NCBI RefSeq assembly: GCF_030915405.1
Contig: NZ_CP133262.1
Span: 806,001 to 870,000, forward strand
Length of the DNA stretch: 64,000 nt
Direction of reading: 5' to 3'
Origin: Neobacillus nitrireducens
GTDB lineage: Bacteria > Bacillota > Bacilli > Bacillales > Cytobacillaceae
Positions 17,105 to 25,424 of this stretch are shown here, in pieces. Numbering within the stretch: position 1 is the stretch's first letter; every line of letters begins with the position of its first letter. The notes beneath the pieces are model-generated. The model was not told the DNA's origin. It saw nothing but the letters and a program-made list of their open reading frames with translations, and made no database searches. The position numbers and the translations under genes were made by a program.

Positions 17105-17911
17105 TTAATTTTTTCCAATAACAACTGTTGCATCCAATTCTTCATTTCTTACTATTTTGGTAGTTAATCCAGCATTAGCAAAGATTTCAAAGGTTTGAGC
17201 AGCCTGCATTTTACTCGTTTCTACTAATAGATGCCCTCCAGAAGCAAGCCACTTAGGAGCCTCTTCCGCTACTTTTCGCTGAAGGTCTAGTCCGTCCTTT
17301 CCACCGTCAAGTGCCACTTTTGGTTCATATAAGCGTGCTTCTTGGGGAAGTAGATGTATTGCATCCGTAGGAACATAAGGTGCATTTGCTACAATTATGT
17401 TCACACGACCTCTTAATGTATGGGGTAATGCATCATACAAGTTTCCTTGATAAACGTGACCAGCAAGGTTAGTTATATTGCGGGAAGAACATTTTACTGC
17501 GATTGGATCAATGTCAACGGAGTGTAATACAATCCTATTCAAGTCAGTTGCTATTGCAGCACCAACTGCACCAGACCCACAACATAAATCAACAACAATA
17601 TCACCATTTTGGGTCAATGCTACTGCCTGCTGAACCAGAAACTCCGTACGTTTACGTGGTACAAAAACTCCCCGTTCTACCTCTATCCGCAACCCACAAA
17701 ACTTTGTAAACCCAAGGACGTATTCAAGTGGTACACCACTAGCTCGTATTTCTACCATTTTCATTAAATCATCGATACTTCCAGCATGTGAGATAAGTAA
17801 CTGTGTTTCTACCTCAGCAAAAATATAACCCTCGCTCCGTAGTAGGTCGATTATACTTTTTTCTATTTTTTGATCTATAGAGAAAGCAAAGTTTTGGCTT
17901 ATGAATCCCAC
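17105..17911 (-). CDS. HemK/PrmC-like protein N5-glutamine methyltransferase
   Basis: 268 residues. N-terminal helical domain of PrmC type, then a SAM-binding domain: PRKRTEFLVQQA, VVDLCCGSGAVGAAIA (SAM motif I), HSVDIDPIAVKCSSRNI, and the catalytic NAPYVP. The canonical PrmC/HemK motif is NPPY; NAPY marks the paralogous group annotated as putative glutamine methyltransferases, so the release-factor role is uncertain. GGAAGTGGGTGGG lies before the ATG at 17911. The last bases of a decayed ATPase gene lie right upstream in the opposite direction. A partial duplicate of the 5' third is at 13323-13525. Confidence 0.85.
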   Translation of the reverse strand: MGFISQNFAFSIDQKIEKSIIDLLRSEGYIFAEVETQLLISHAGSIDDLMKMVEIRASGVPLEYVLGFTKFCGLRIEVERGVFVPRKRTEFLVQQAVALTQNGDIVVDLCCGSGAVGAAIATDLNRIVLHSVDIDPIAVKCSSRNITNLAGHVYQGNLYDALPHTLRGRVNIIVANAPYVPTDAIHLLPQEARLYEPKVALDGGKDGLDLQRKVAEEAPKWLASGGHLLVETSKMQAAQTFEIFANAGLTTKIVRNEELDATVVIGKN

Positions 17912-17934
17912 CCACTTCCTAAAAATTTAAGGTT

Positions 17935-18052
17935 ATTTGACTTATATATTCGAAAAAAACTGGAAGATACCAATCATTTTCAAATTATGAAACAGTTCTT
18001 AAATGACCCTAGGATGCTTCATCATCTTTTGGAACCGGAAGTAGAGCCTTAA
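17935..18052 (+). pseudogene. Remnant of the C-terminal end of the P-loop ATPase gene
   Basis: Reads KKLEDTNHFQIMKQFLNDP and RMLHHLLEPEVEP, matching the last 33 residues of the intact ATPase at 7163-7909 (KKLEETNHFQIMKQFLNDP, KRMLHHLLEL). One codon is lost and the tail differs. No upstream part of the ATPase gene remains. Confidence 0.85.
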
Positions 18053-18060
18053 TGTAGGAA

Positions 18061-18104
18061 AACAACAAAAGAAAGCACGCGTTTCTGTGCTTCCTTTTGT
18101 TGTT
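18061..18104. terminator. Terminator next to the ATPase remnant
   Basis: Arms AACAACAAAAGAAAGCAC (18061-18078) and GTGCTTCCTTTTGTTGTT (18087-18104). It resembles the terminator after the intact ATPase gene at 7933-7965. Confidence 0.8.
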
Positions 18105-18256
18105 TTCCTTATTCAACTAACCTACCTGAATAGGACAAGAGCACCTAGAAATTACGCTCTAACAATCTTTAAAATACCTAGTTTGCCAACAAATGCAGAA
18201 CTAAACTTAACCACATGAAGGTATTAGACAAAGGATTCCTTCTTCTGCAAAATCAA

Positions 18257-19477
18257 TTAGAAAGCCCAATTCCCTTTACGGAAAATCGGCTCACGGGTAC
18301 CATCAGGTAATTCACCATCAATGTCCATATCCGCACAACCAATCATGAAATCAACATGAGTTATACTCGAATTAAGTTCTACTTCCTCAAGTTGTTCCTT
18401 CGTCATTTTCTCTCCAGCTTCAATACAGTTAGGGAAACCGAAGCCTAATGCTAAATGGTTTGCAGCATTTTCATCAAATAATGTATTTAGGAAAAGTACG
18501 TTTGAGTTAGAAATAGGTGAGTCATGTGGAACCAGGGCTATTTCACCAAGATAATGGGAACCTTCATCTGTTTCTACTAGGTTTTTTAATACTTCTTCTC
18601 CCTTCTTCGCTGTCATTTCAACAATTCGACCATTCTCAAAAGTTAATTTGAACTCATCAATTAAATTACCTGCATAGCTAAGTGGTTTTTTACTCGAAAC
18701 GAAACCATTAACACCTGAACGTAATGGCGAAGTGAAGACTTCCTCAGTTGGCATATTCGCAACAAATGGAACACCATGTCGATTTTGGGTTCCACCACTT
18801 CTCCATAGATGAAGGGGATGAAGCTCAATCGTTAAATCTGTGCCTTCAGCATTGTAATGTAACTTCCTATATTTCTTATCATTTAAATAAGTTGCCTTTT
18901 GGTGCAAGTTTCCAATATGATCTTGCCATGCCTTTACAGGTTCAACTTCGCCTATACGTACTGAACTGAAGATGGCATCCCAAAGTTTGTCCAAGCTATT
19001 CGTTTCGCTTGTAAAAACCTTATCTGCCCAGGCTTGACTTGGAGCTGCGCAGATGAGCCAACTAACATCGTCATGCTGCTCTCTCCATTTTAACATGGCT
19101 TCTCCGCTTACTTTTTGGTAATTCGCAATACGATTTGGATCAGCTTTGGACAATAAACCCGGATCGTCGGAAACGATAAATAAAAATGCCGCATCCTTAT
19201 CAATCAACTTCTCACGTTGAATTCGCTCCCATTCAGGAAATTCCGTGAACACATCATCTGATGCTCTCAAATAGCGTGACAATGTGATTTCAGGATCAGA
19301 ATAGTCCACGTACACATTTTTTGCACCTACATTGTAAGCCTCGTGTGCGACAGCTCTAGCAAATGGAATCGTATCCACACTAGCTCTTACATAAAGGATT
19401 TGGTTCGGTTGAACGTTTAATCCCACTTTTACAACCAATTCTGCATAGCTTTTTAATTTTGCCTCAAACGTTTTCAA
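18257..19477 (-). CDS. M29 family aminopeptidase (PepS/AmpS)
   Basis: About 406 residues from a TTG at 19477 (GGAGGG upstream; relatives also start at this point). Metallo-aminopeptidase of the thermophilic/PepS group, cytosolic, releasing N-terminal residues from peptides. Metal-site motifs visible: Glu in NMPTEEVFTSP, Glu/His in ETDEGSHYLGEIAL, and His/Asp in ITHVDFMIGCADMDIDG. The size is normal for the family. It is alone in its orientation with no operon partner. Confidence 0.92.
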   Translation of the reverse strand: MKTFEAKLKSYAELVVKVGLNVQPNQILYVRASVDTIPFARAVAHEAYNVGAKNVYVDYSDPEITLSRYLRASDDVFTEFPEWERIQREKLIDKDAAFLFIVSDDPGLLSKADPNRIANYQKVSGEAMLKWREQHDDVSWLICAAPSQAWADKVFTSETNSLDKLWDAIFSSVRIGEVEPVKAWQDHIGNLHQKATYLNDKKYRKLHYNAEGTDLTIELHPLHLWRSGGTQNRHGVPFVANMPTEEVFTSPLRSGVNGFVSSKKPLSYAGNLIDEFKLTFENGRIVEMTAKKGEEVLKNLVETDEGSHYLGEIALVPHDSPISNSNVLFLNTLFDENAANHLALGFGFPNCIEAGEKMTKEQLEEVELNSSITHVDFMIGCADMDIDGELPDGTREPIFRKGNWAF

Positions 19478-19737
19478 AAATATCCCTCCATTCATTGGTA
19501 TTTTATCATGAGTTCTTTGGAAAATTGTATTTTTAAAGCAGTTCGCCCTTCGTTTAGGTATATTGGATTACAAACCTATATTAACAATGAACTAATATAT
19601 TTGGTGACATTGGCCATTGATATGTAACTTGTAACTTATCGAACCTTTTTACCAAAAATTATAAAAAACTGGTTATACTTACATTGAAGGTAGAAAAGTA
19701 TGAAAAAAATATCCCTCATGAACAAAGGAGACTAAAA

Positions 19738-20313
19738 ATGAGAAAACTCGTTCTATTTCTGCACTCTTCGCTTGACGGTTTTGTAGAAGGTCCGAACGGC
19801 GAAATGGACATTGGCTGGGTTTCATACGATGCTGACTTGGAGAAACACGCAAAAGAAATTCTGAGTACTGCCGACACTGTCATATGGGGACGTGAGACTT
19901 ATCAGATGATGCACAGTTACTGGACATCTGTGCCTTCTGACCCCTCAGCTTCGCAGCATGAACTTAATCATGCCGAGTGGATCGAAAAGACACCCAAAAT
20001 CGTTTTTTCTACGACGTTGGAGAAAGTCGAATGGAACAATTCCAGACTAGTGAAAGAAGAGGTTGAGGAAGAGATCAAGAACCTCAAACAGCAGCAAGGC
20101 ATGGATATGGTCATCCTCGGCAGTCCTAGGTTAGCACACTACCTTATGCAGCTTGATTTAATAGATGAGTATAAAATTACGGTTTCTCCCGTCCTGATTG
20201 GCAGCGGGTTGCCGTTATTCCAAGGTCTCAAGGAGAAGATCAATCTTAAACTGATCGAAAACAAGACATTTGATTCTGGAGCCATAGGCCTCGTTTACCA
20301 GACAGTTAGATGA
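19738..20313 (+). CDS. Dihydrofolate reductase-like protein (RibD C-terminal type)
   Basis: 191 residues from ATG 19738 with AAGGAGA upstream. Starts RKLVLFLHSSLDGFVEGPNGEMDIGW, has the nucleotide-binding TADTVIWGRETYQMM, and ends VSPVLIGSGLPLFQGL, all typical of the YyaP/YwjB RibD_C-like group. They bind NADPH, but cellular roles are unknown. Stand-alone gene followed by a terminator at 20360-20385. A second, distant family member lies at 53389-53955. Confidence 0.85.
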   Translation: MRKLVLFLHSSLDGFVEGPNGEMDIGWVSYDADLEKHAKEILSTADTVIWGRETYQMMHSYWTSVPSDPSASQHELNHAEWIEKTPKIVFSTTLEKVEWNNSRLVKEEVEEEIKNLKQQQGMDMVILGSPRLAHYLMQLDLIDEYKITVSPVLIGSGLPLFQGLKEKINLKLIENKTFDSGAIGLVYQTVR

Positions 20314-20359
20314 CCTTTACTCCTAAAGCAGATTACGACGGATACGATAGTTCAATAAG

Positions 20360-20385
20360 CCGCTTCTTTAACGAGGCGGTTTTCT
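20360..20385 (+). terminator. Terminator after the DHFR-like gene
   Basis: Stem CCGCTTC / GAGGCGG with loop TTTAAC, then TTTTCTT. Confidence 0.6.
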
Positions 20386-20568
20386 TATCCCAGTAGTTCA
20401 CTAGCTATCCGTTAATTTCAGGCATATTTTCACAAACTTATAAATCTCCATGCTTCTGCTGATTAATGAAAGAGTAAAAAGTTAACATAATATTTTTATC
20501 GTTGAGTAAAACAGGGAGCATCTTTCTACTAGAATTAATTAATTCTAATTTTACCTTGGTTTATTTTA

Positions 20569-21070
20569 CACGACTTCGGACACACCCTTGCTTTTCTGAG
20601 CTTTCCTTGTCGAAGTTGAAATGACTTCGGACGCGCACTTGCTTTTCTGGACCTTCCTTGTCCGAAGTTGACATGACTTCGGACACGCACTTGCTTTTCT
20701 GGGCCTTCCTTGTCCGAAGTTGACATGACTTCGGACACGCACTTGCTTTTCTGGGCCTTCCTTGTCCGAAGTTGACATGACTTCGGACACGCACTTGCTT
20801 TTCTGAGCCTTCCCTGTCCGAAGTTGACATGACTTCGGACACGCACTTGCTTTTCTGAGACTTCCTTGTCCGAAGTTGACATGACTTCGGACACGCACTT
20901 GCTTTTCTAAGCCTTCCTTGTCCGAAGTTGACATGACTTCGGACACGCACTTGCTTTTCTGAGCCTCCCTTGTCCGAAGTTGACATGACTTCGGACACGA
21001 TTTTGCATTTTTGGCTCTTCCTTGTCTAAAGTTAATACGATTTCGGTCACGGCATTGCTTTTTATACTCA
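20569..21070. repeat. Tandem repeat array of a 52-bp unit, about 9 copies
   Basis: Copies begin at 20569, 20621, 20673, 20725, 20777, 20829, 20881, 20933 and 20985, with a decayed tenth after 21036. Units carry ATGACTTCGGACACGCAC, then TTGCTTTTCTG, a 4-6 base variable part and TCCTTGTCCGAAGTTGAC. ACTTCGGACA and TGTCCGAAGT are perfect inverted arms within each unit and again across each junction. Inner copies are nearly identical, outer ones diverged. All three minus frames are open only because 52 is not a multiple of three and the unit has no stop, so this is not taken as coding. Confidence 0.95.
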
Positions 21071-21137
21071 TCCTGATGTTAGACAGTGACACTTTAAGCT
21101 TAGCCGCATAGGATGGCAGCAAGCGGAGGTGTCATGA

Positions 21138-21677
21138 ATGAAGAAATGGTTAAAAGCGGTCATTTTGACATACCTTTCCCTTCTGTTTTTTGGCAGTTTC
21201 CTTGCGGTCGGTATGTTGGGTACTGGTACACTAGAAAAATATTTTCCATTCATTTCCGATATTAAAATCTTTTTATACTATTTTTTCGCTGGAGCCATTG
21301 GCGGTTCCCTGAGGCATCTATATATGTTCTGTACTCACTATATGGAAGACGAATTACGCGATTATCGAAAATGGATTATGTATATTTTCTATCCGATATT
21401 TGCTACTGGTACGGCAGTCGTAGCGGTTACTATTATTCATAGCGGTATCCTTTTAGTACAATTTACGGATTATCAAGATACTCCTTATGCACCGATTAGC
21501 ATTGCGTTTTTTGTAGGATTTGGGTTTAATCGCTTTGTTAATATGCTTAACACCGTATCTAAAGATATTTTTCAAACGGAAAACAAAAAAATGGATATAA
21601 CCGAAGAAGCAAGTGATGAAACCGAGGAGTCCTCTGCCGAACAAATAGAAAGCCCCAACAGTTCTACCCACAAATAA
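21138..21677 (+). CDS. Membrane protein of unknown function
   Basis: 179 residues. Three or four predicted spans: ILTYLSLLFFGSFLAVGML, IFLYYFFAGAIGGSLRHL, IFYPIFATGTAVVAVTII and ISIAFFVGFGFNRFVNML, followed by an acidic, Ser/Glu-rich cytoplasmic-like tail of about 40 residues. GGAGGTG lies seven bases before the ATG. No family was recognised. It begins right after the 52-bp repeat array and ends at a terminator that is a copy of the one after the HAD nucleotidase. Confidence 0.75.
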   Translation: MKKWLKAVILTYLSLLFFGSFLAVGMLGTGTLEKYFPFISDIKIFLYYFFAGAIGGSLRHLYMFCTHYMEDELRDYRKWIMYIFYPIFATGTAVVAVTIIHSGILLVQFTDYQDTPYAPISIAFFVGFGFNRFVNMLNTVSKDIFQTENKKMDITEEASDETEESSAEQIESPNSSTHK

Positions 21678-21683
21678 TAAAAA

Positions 21684-21716
21684 AGGCCGTCATGTGATCA
21701 GTCACATGATGGCTAT
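21684..21716. terminator. Terminator after the membrane protein gene
   Basis: Arms GCCGTCATGTG (21686-21696) and CACATGATGGC (21703-21713). Nearly identical to 13585-13621, and followed by the same downstream sequence. Confidence 0.8.
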
Positions 21717-21729
21717 TTGATGTAATCCA

Positions 21730-21820
21730 TTAACTTTGATTCAAATTTAATATGGTATAGGGGTCATTCAGATCATGAATTTCATAGGTAGGAAGAATAC
21801 CCGTTTTGTTAGGTATGGGA
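21730..21820 (-). pseudogene. Remnant of the 3' end of the HAD nucleotidase gene
   Basis: The minus strand reads NKTGILPTYEIHDLND and PYTILNLNQS*, matching the end of the nucleotidase at 13637-14356 (NNTGILPTYEIHDLNE, LYTILNFEQR). The terminator next to it is also duplicated. Similarity ends at the palindromic repeat starting near 21816. Confidence 0.85.
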
Positions 21821-21880
21821 AAACGAGGAAAGACCTTCAGTGCGCAAAAGCGTTAGCACGTTGATCGCCTGAACCGATCT
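21816..21880. repeat. Palindromic intergenic repeat, copy 2
   Basis: Diverged copy of 16842-16906: GGGAAAACGAGG, AGACCTTCAGTGCGC, CGTTAGCACGTTG and CGCCTGAACC in the same order. Confidence 0.65.
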
Positions 21881-21895
21881 TTCTTGTTCCTTCTA

Positions 21896-22246
21896 TCAGT
21901 CTTGGTGCTTTGTGTCTAAATACTGTTTCCAAGCGGTAACCCCACCATCAAGTAATGTAACTTGGTATTCTTTTTTGGATAAAATTTCTGCACATTTCCT
22001 GGCGGAATTTCCGGTTGTACATGTTATGACAATCTCACTGTTTTTGGGCAAAGATTGCAGCCCTTCCTCTCCATTCTCCTCAAGGTCAAGGATAATATTC
22101 TTAGGGATATTCTGATTCTTGATATTCGGATTGACAATATGATAATCGTTGTATTTTTCTTCAGCACGTACATCGAGGAGGAAGATCGGTTCATTCTTTT
22201 GAAGTTTCTCATCAAGAGCTTTCGGCGAAATTACTTTAAGCGACAT
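21896..22246 (-). CDS. Rhodanese-like domain protein
   Basis: 116 residues from ATG 22246 (AAGGAG upstream). Single rhodanese domain: LLDVRAEEKYNDYHI, and active loop CTTGNSARKCAEIL with the catalytic Cys first, then VTLLDGGVTAWKQYL. Such proteins carry persulfide sulfur; partner unknown. The frame runs on to 22339 but the upstream part lacks a ribosome binding site. Confidence 0.85.
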   Translation of the reverse strand: MSLKVISPKALDEKLQKNEPIFLLDVRAEEKYNDYHIVNPNIKNQNIPKNIILDLEENGEEGLQSLPKNSEIVITCTTGNSARKCAEILSKKEYQVTLLDGGVTAWKQYLDTKHQD

Positions 22247-22434
22247 GTTAACGACTCCTTTTTTTATTAAATTAGGATCAGACTCTCGGTTTAGTAATGT
22301 GTACTTCATTGGGGGAATGACCCAATAACATTCGTCCATTGTACAAGTTTAAGATATATGATAGCATTTTTTCAAGGTTTTACTTCCTTAATGATAAAAT
22401 ACTCTCTTTCAGCACTGTTTGTAGGAGGTCCTCA

Positions 22435-22680
22435 TCAAATTCTCTAGCTGGGTCCTTAATCGAGGAACTAGCAATAGTAAAATAAGCGGAGCTTTTCCGT
22501 TTAAATGCAAAATGTAGCTTGTTTCGGGATAAATAAGGGAAGGTTTTCCGCTTATGGAAAGCAAAATCTCCCCTTTTTGTATTTTTTGATTCAATAGGCG
22601 GAATCTTTCCGTCTATTGAAGCTATTTTTAATAAGAATGGCTAATTAAGCGGAATTCCTCCGTCTATTTATCAGCACGGG
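22435..22680 (-). repeat. Dispersed four-hairpin repeat, copy A
   Basis: Read on the minus strand, this stretch aligns with plus strand 56325-56546 over about 215 bp. Landmarks in order: TAGACGGAGGAATTCCGCTT, TAGACGGAAAGATTCCGCC, TTTGCTTTCCATAAGCGGAA, CCTTATTTATCCCGAAACAA, CGGAAAAGCTCCGCTTATTT, CTAGTTCCTCGATTAAGGAC. Each CGGA..TCCG pair can fold into a short hairpin. Non-coding. Confidence 0.85.
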
Positions 22681-22731
22681 TGCTTACTCTGGACGAATGG
22701 TGCATTCTTTGACCAACTATTGATCTACGTC

Positions 22732-22770
22732 AAAAAACGCCTTCAAATTGATTATTTGAAGGCGTTTTTT
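22732..22770. terminator. Bidirectional terminator
   Basis: Perfect 17-bp arms AAAAAACGCCTTCAAAT (22732-22748) and ATTTGAAGGCGTTTTTT (22754-22770). Serves the VOC gene on the minus strand. Confidence 0.92.
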
Positions 22771-22807
22771 GCAATTTCGGTCATATTTGCTTTTATTATA
22801 ATTCTAA

Positions 22808-23206
22808 TTACAAAGGAAGAGTTAGTTGCCACGATACTCCAAACCGATCATTTAGCCAACCAAACCTCTGACTAAAGCCATAATTACCAATTGGCATAAG
22901 TGCTTGTCCACCCTCGCTAAGTTTCAGATATAGGTTGTTAATTTCTTCTTCAGTATCACAAGTAACAAAAATTGAGAATGAAGGAGTAAAGGAAAACTGA
23001 TGCTTCACGTTACTGTCAATGCACATAAATTCTTGACCTTTTACGGAAAAAGTAGCCTGCATTACAGTTCCTTCATCACCAGACTCATTCGCCCCATAAC
23101 GAGCAATACTTGTAATTTCTGAATCGTCAATAATAGATATGTAATAATTCATCGCTTCTTCTGCTTTTCCATCTTGAAACATTAGGAATGGTGTAACTTT
23201 TCCCAT
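22808..23206 (-). CDS. VOC family protein (PhnB-like)
   Basis: 132 residues. PhnB/3-demethylubiquinone-like glyoxalase fold: VTPFLMFQDGKAEEAMNYYISI, VMQATFSVKGQEFMCID, and the end WLNDRFGVSWQLTLP, which is the family signature. The fold binds a metal in other members; activity here is unknown. AAAGGAGTTGATTTTGA precedes the ATG. Single gene, ending in a bidirectional terminator. Confidence 0.85.
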   Translation of the reverse strand: MGKVTPFLMFQDGKAEEAMNYYISIIDDSEITSIARYGANESGDEGTVMQATFSVKGQEFMCIDSNVKHQFSFTPSFSIFVTCDTEEEINNLYLKLSEGGQALMPIGNYGFSQRFGWLNDRFGVSWQLTLPL

Positions 23207-23584
23207 TCAAAATCAACTCCTTTAATCGCTTAATTAAAACATTTATTAATTGTTAAAATGAGTACATTAATTTAATAATGACATTTCATAAGAAATAATT
23301 CAATCTGAATTTCAAAAACCACCATATATTAGGCTCCTCAATCTATCTTCTAAAAAAGCATGATTATCGATATGACCTAGCACATCCCCATTTATCCTAG
23401 TTCAAAATTTGGGAGAGTACCCGAGTTTGTTCATTTGCATTTTTTGCAGTTCAGATGACAATTGAGACTTGATCAGGTAAGAAAAATTTGAGGATTCGTG
23501 TGACTACACTGAAAGATTTTGAAGATATTGCGGAAAATACCTTATGTACCATTTTGTTAATGAATGAATTGGAGGCTCTACTTG
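23207..23584. other. Intergenic region without recognised feature
   Basis: AT-rich, no open frame with a ribosome binding site and no clear hairpin was found. Confidence 0.4.
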
Positions 23585-23710
23585 ATGCAGGAAAACAAGA
23601 AAGACAGCGTTAATATCCTATCCCACGACGCCGTTGTCGGCAAACCGTACCTAGACATCGACCGCGTCATCCCCGAAGGCAAATCGGGAGATACAAACCG
23701 TAAGAAATAG
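23585..23710 (+). CDS. Possible small protein, 41 aa
   Basis: ATG 23585 with GGAGG ten bases upstream; reads MQENKKDSVNILSHDAVVG, KPYLDIDRVIPEGKSGDT, NRKK and stops at TAG 23710. The composition is protein-like and GC is higher than the flanks. No family recognised; may be a real small gene or the tail of a lost one. Confidence 0.4.
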   Translation: MQENKKDSVNILSHDAVVGKPYLDIDRVIPEGKSGDTNRKK

Positions 23711-23713
23711 CTG

Positions 23714-23747
23714 GGTAGTGTCAGGTACCATGGTGCCTGACACCACC
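23714..23747. repeat. Palindrome GTGTCAGGTACC / GGTGCCTGACAC
   Basis: Near-perfect inverted repeat of about 17-bp arms. Similar GTGTCAGGCACC palindromes are frequent REP-like elements in Bacillaceae genomes. Only one copy in this window. Confidence 0.65.
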
Positions 23748-23905
23748 CAAAATTTATTTTTTAACACCATAACGCATCCTTTTTTCACAATAATATGATT
23801 GTGCCATTTACCTTATCCATCAGATTTTCCCCTTCCCTAATACATTTGAAGGAAATGACTGGTTAGACTAAAGGGGACGAAATAAACAGAAAGGGTGAAA
23901 AAGCT

Positions 23906-24376
23906 GTGGCACAGAAACTTACGGCCTTTTTCCTATTTATTTGTATTCTTTTCGTCGGCGGTTTTCAGACAGACGACCAACCGCCGCCGGACCCCGTCCA
24001 GATTGGAACGGAGGAAGGCTATTATGAAGGAATCCGATCGGGGCTTGAAGACCGGCATAATTTCAGAATCTCCCGTGCTTGGCAGCAGATTCCTCGCTCT
24101 CAGCTGAGCTCTAACAATAAGGATAAGATAGCTCGCCCCCTCATAAAAATAGGACTTCTCCGGCAGGTGTACCTCTCTTTTTCCTCTAGGGATAAATTCT
24201 ACACCTACCTTCATGCCCATCCAGAAATGGATGCGTTACAGGTAGCCCGGCGGATACTCGGTCAGAAGTTTGTGAGGGCGTACGAAAAAAGCTTCCAGAA
24301 AGGTTATGAGAAATCCCTTACTGCTTCACCCAAAAAGGCGGCAAGCTACGCCGCATTATTGAAGGTGAAAAAATGA
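23906..24376 (+). CDS. Secreted protein of unknown function
   Basis: 156 residues from a GTG with AAAGGGTG upstream. N-terminal signal peptide (LTAFFLFICILFVGGFQ), then a charged, mostly helical domain with two similar segments, GYYEGIRSGLEDRHNF and KSFQKGYEKSLTAS. No lipobox Cys. No family recognised. Confidence 0.6.
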   Translation: MAQKLTAFFLFICILFVGGFQTDDQPPPDPVQIGTEEGYYEGIRSGLEDRHNFRISRAWQQIPRSQLSSNNKDKIARPLIKIGLLRQVYLSFSSRDKFYTYLHAHPEMDALQVARRILGQKFVRAYEKSFQKGYEKSLTASPKKAASYAALLKVKK

Positions 24377-24444
24377 AAAAGGGGGAAACAAAAAAGGGTA
24401 GACTCAAAGATGCCCTTTAACCAATCAATGGTATCCACTATTTT

Positions 24445-25386
24445 TTACTTCACAATTTTCTCATAAAAATCTAATCTATCGTGGGCATTCTCTTTGATGA
24501 TAATATCTACACCACTGTCCACGAATTTATCGACATTTTGTCCATTTGCCACTTTCATGGCGGTTTCCACGCTTAAATATCCCATATCATAAGGATTTTG
24601 AGCCATAGTACCAGGAACGGTTCCATCTGCAATGAACTTAACCATATCGGTAAGACCATCTGGCCCAATCACAGGAATAAACAATCCTTGTTTCTCTAAT
24701 TCCTTGATGACCGATATCGCGATCGTGTCATGTGTGGTCACGATACCCTTAATATCAGGCTGGTCACGCATAAGCTGGATAATCAAATGTCGAATCGTTT
24801 GGGGGTCATCCGATATCCCTGATTTGATCGAGGCGATGTTGATTCCTGCATTTCTTAAAGAATTGGTAGCACCATCAATCCGCTCCTTAAAAACAGGGAA
24901 AGACAAATCTCCTCCGATAATAGCTATCTTATTCCCTGGTTGTAGCTGTGAGGCTAAAAAGGCTCCTGCTTTTTTACCTAAATCCAGATTATTGGTTCCG
25001 ATATACGCTGTTTTGTTCTTAATGGGAAGATCGGTATCTACCAGTAAAATAGGAACATCCGTAAATGTTTCTAATGTTGGGCTTACTGATGAATTGATCG
25101 GAGCCGCAATGATCACATCTGGCTTTTCTTTGTACGCCTTTATTAATAATTCTGCCTGTTTTTTCGTGGTTGAATCATTAGGAACAATCACCTTTCCATC
25201 GATGCCAAAGTCTTTAAACCCTTTTTCCATTCCAGCTTTCATGATTTCCCAATATTGAGAGTCATCTTTTTTTAACACAACGACCACAGTCGGCTTTTTA
25301 ACAGCAAAGGTTACGGAAATAAAACCTAGTACTACGACAGAAATAACAATACCAATAACCAAACTAATTTTCTTTTTCTTCCACAC
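24445..25386 (-). CDS. Membrane-anchored periplasmic-binding-like protein (RbsB type)
   Basis: 313 residues. One N-terminal anchor (ISLVIGIVISVVVLGFISVTF) without lipobox, then a type I (LacI/RbsB-like) binding fold: KKDDSQYWEIMKAGMEKGF, PDVIIAAPINSSVSP, AYIGTNNLDLGKKAG, GIVTTHDTIAISVI, GTMAQNPYDMGYLSVETA. There is no permease or ATPase nearby. It is the last gene after two sensor kinases and CheR, so a sensing partner role is more likely than transport; this is inferred. Confidence 0.8.
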   Translation of the reverse strand: MWKKKKISLVIGIVISVVVLGFISVTFAVKKPTVVVVLKKDDSQYWEIMKAGMEKGFKDFGIDGKVIVPNDSTTKKQAELLIKAYKEKPDVIIAAPINSSVSPTLETFTDVPILLVDTDLPIKNKTAYIGTNNLDLGKKAGAFLASQLQPGNKIAIIGGDLSFPVFKERIDGATNSLRNAGINIASIKSGISDDPQTIRHLIIQLMRDQPDIKGIVTTHDTIAISVIKELEKQGLFIPVIGPDGLTDMVKFIADGTVPGTMAQNPYDMGYLSVETAMKVANGQNVDKFVDSGVDIIIKENAHDRLDFYEKIVK

Positions 25387-25424
25387 GGCATCCTTTCCCC
25401 TCTCTTCTGTGTTAAAGAATGAAC

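Noticed and set aside
20535..20998. Three overlapping minus-strand reading frames in the repeat array
   Set aside because: They arise because a stop-free 52-bp unit cycles through all frames; the peptides are the same words in rotation, without ribosome binding sites.
20569..21070. CRISPR array
   Set aside because: The repeat units are contiguous 52-mers with no unique spacers, and no cas gene is near.
22409..22594. 61-aa minus-strand frame
   Set aside because: It lies within the four-hairpin repeat; the composition is low-complexity and there is no ribosome binding site.
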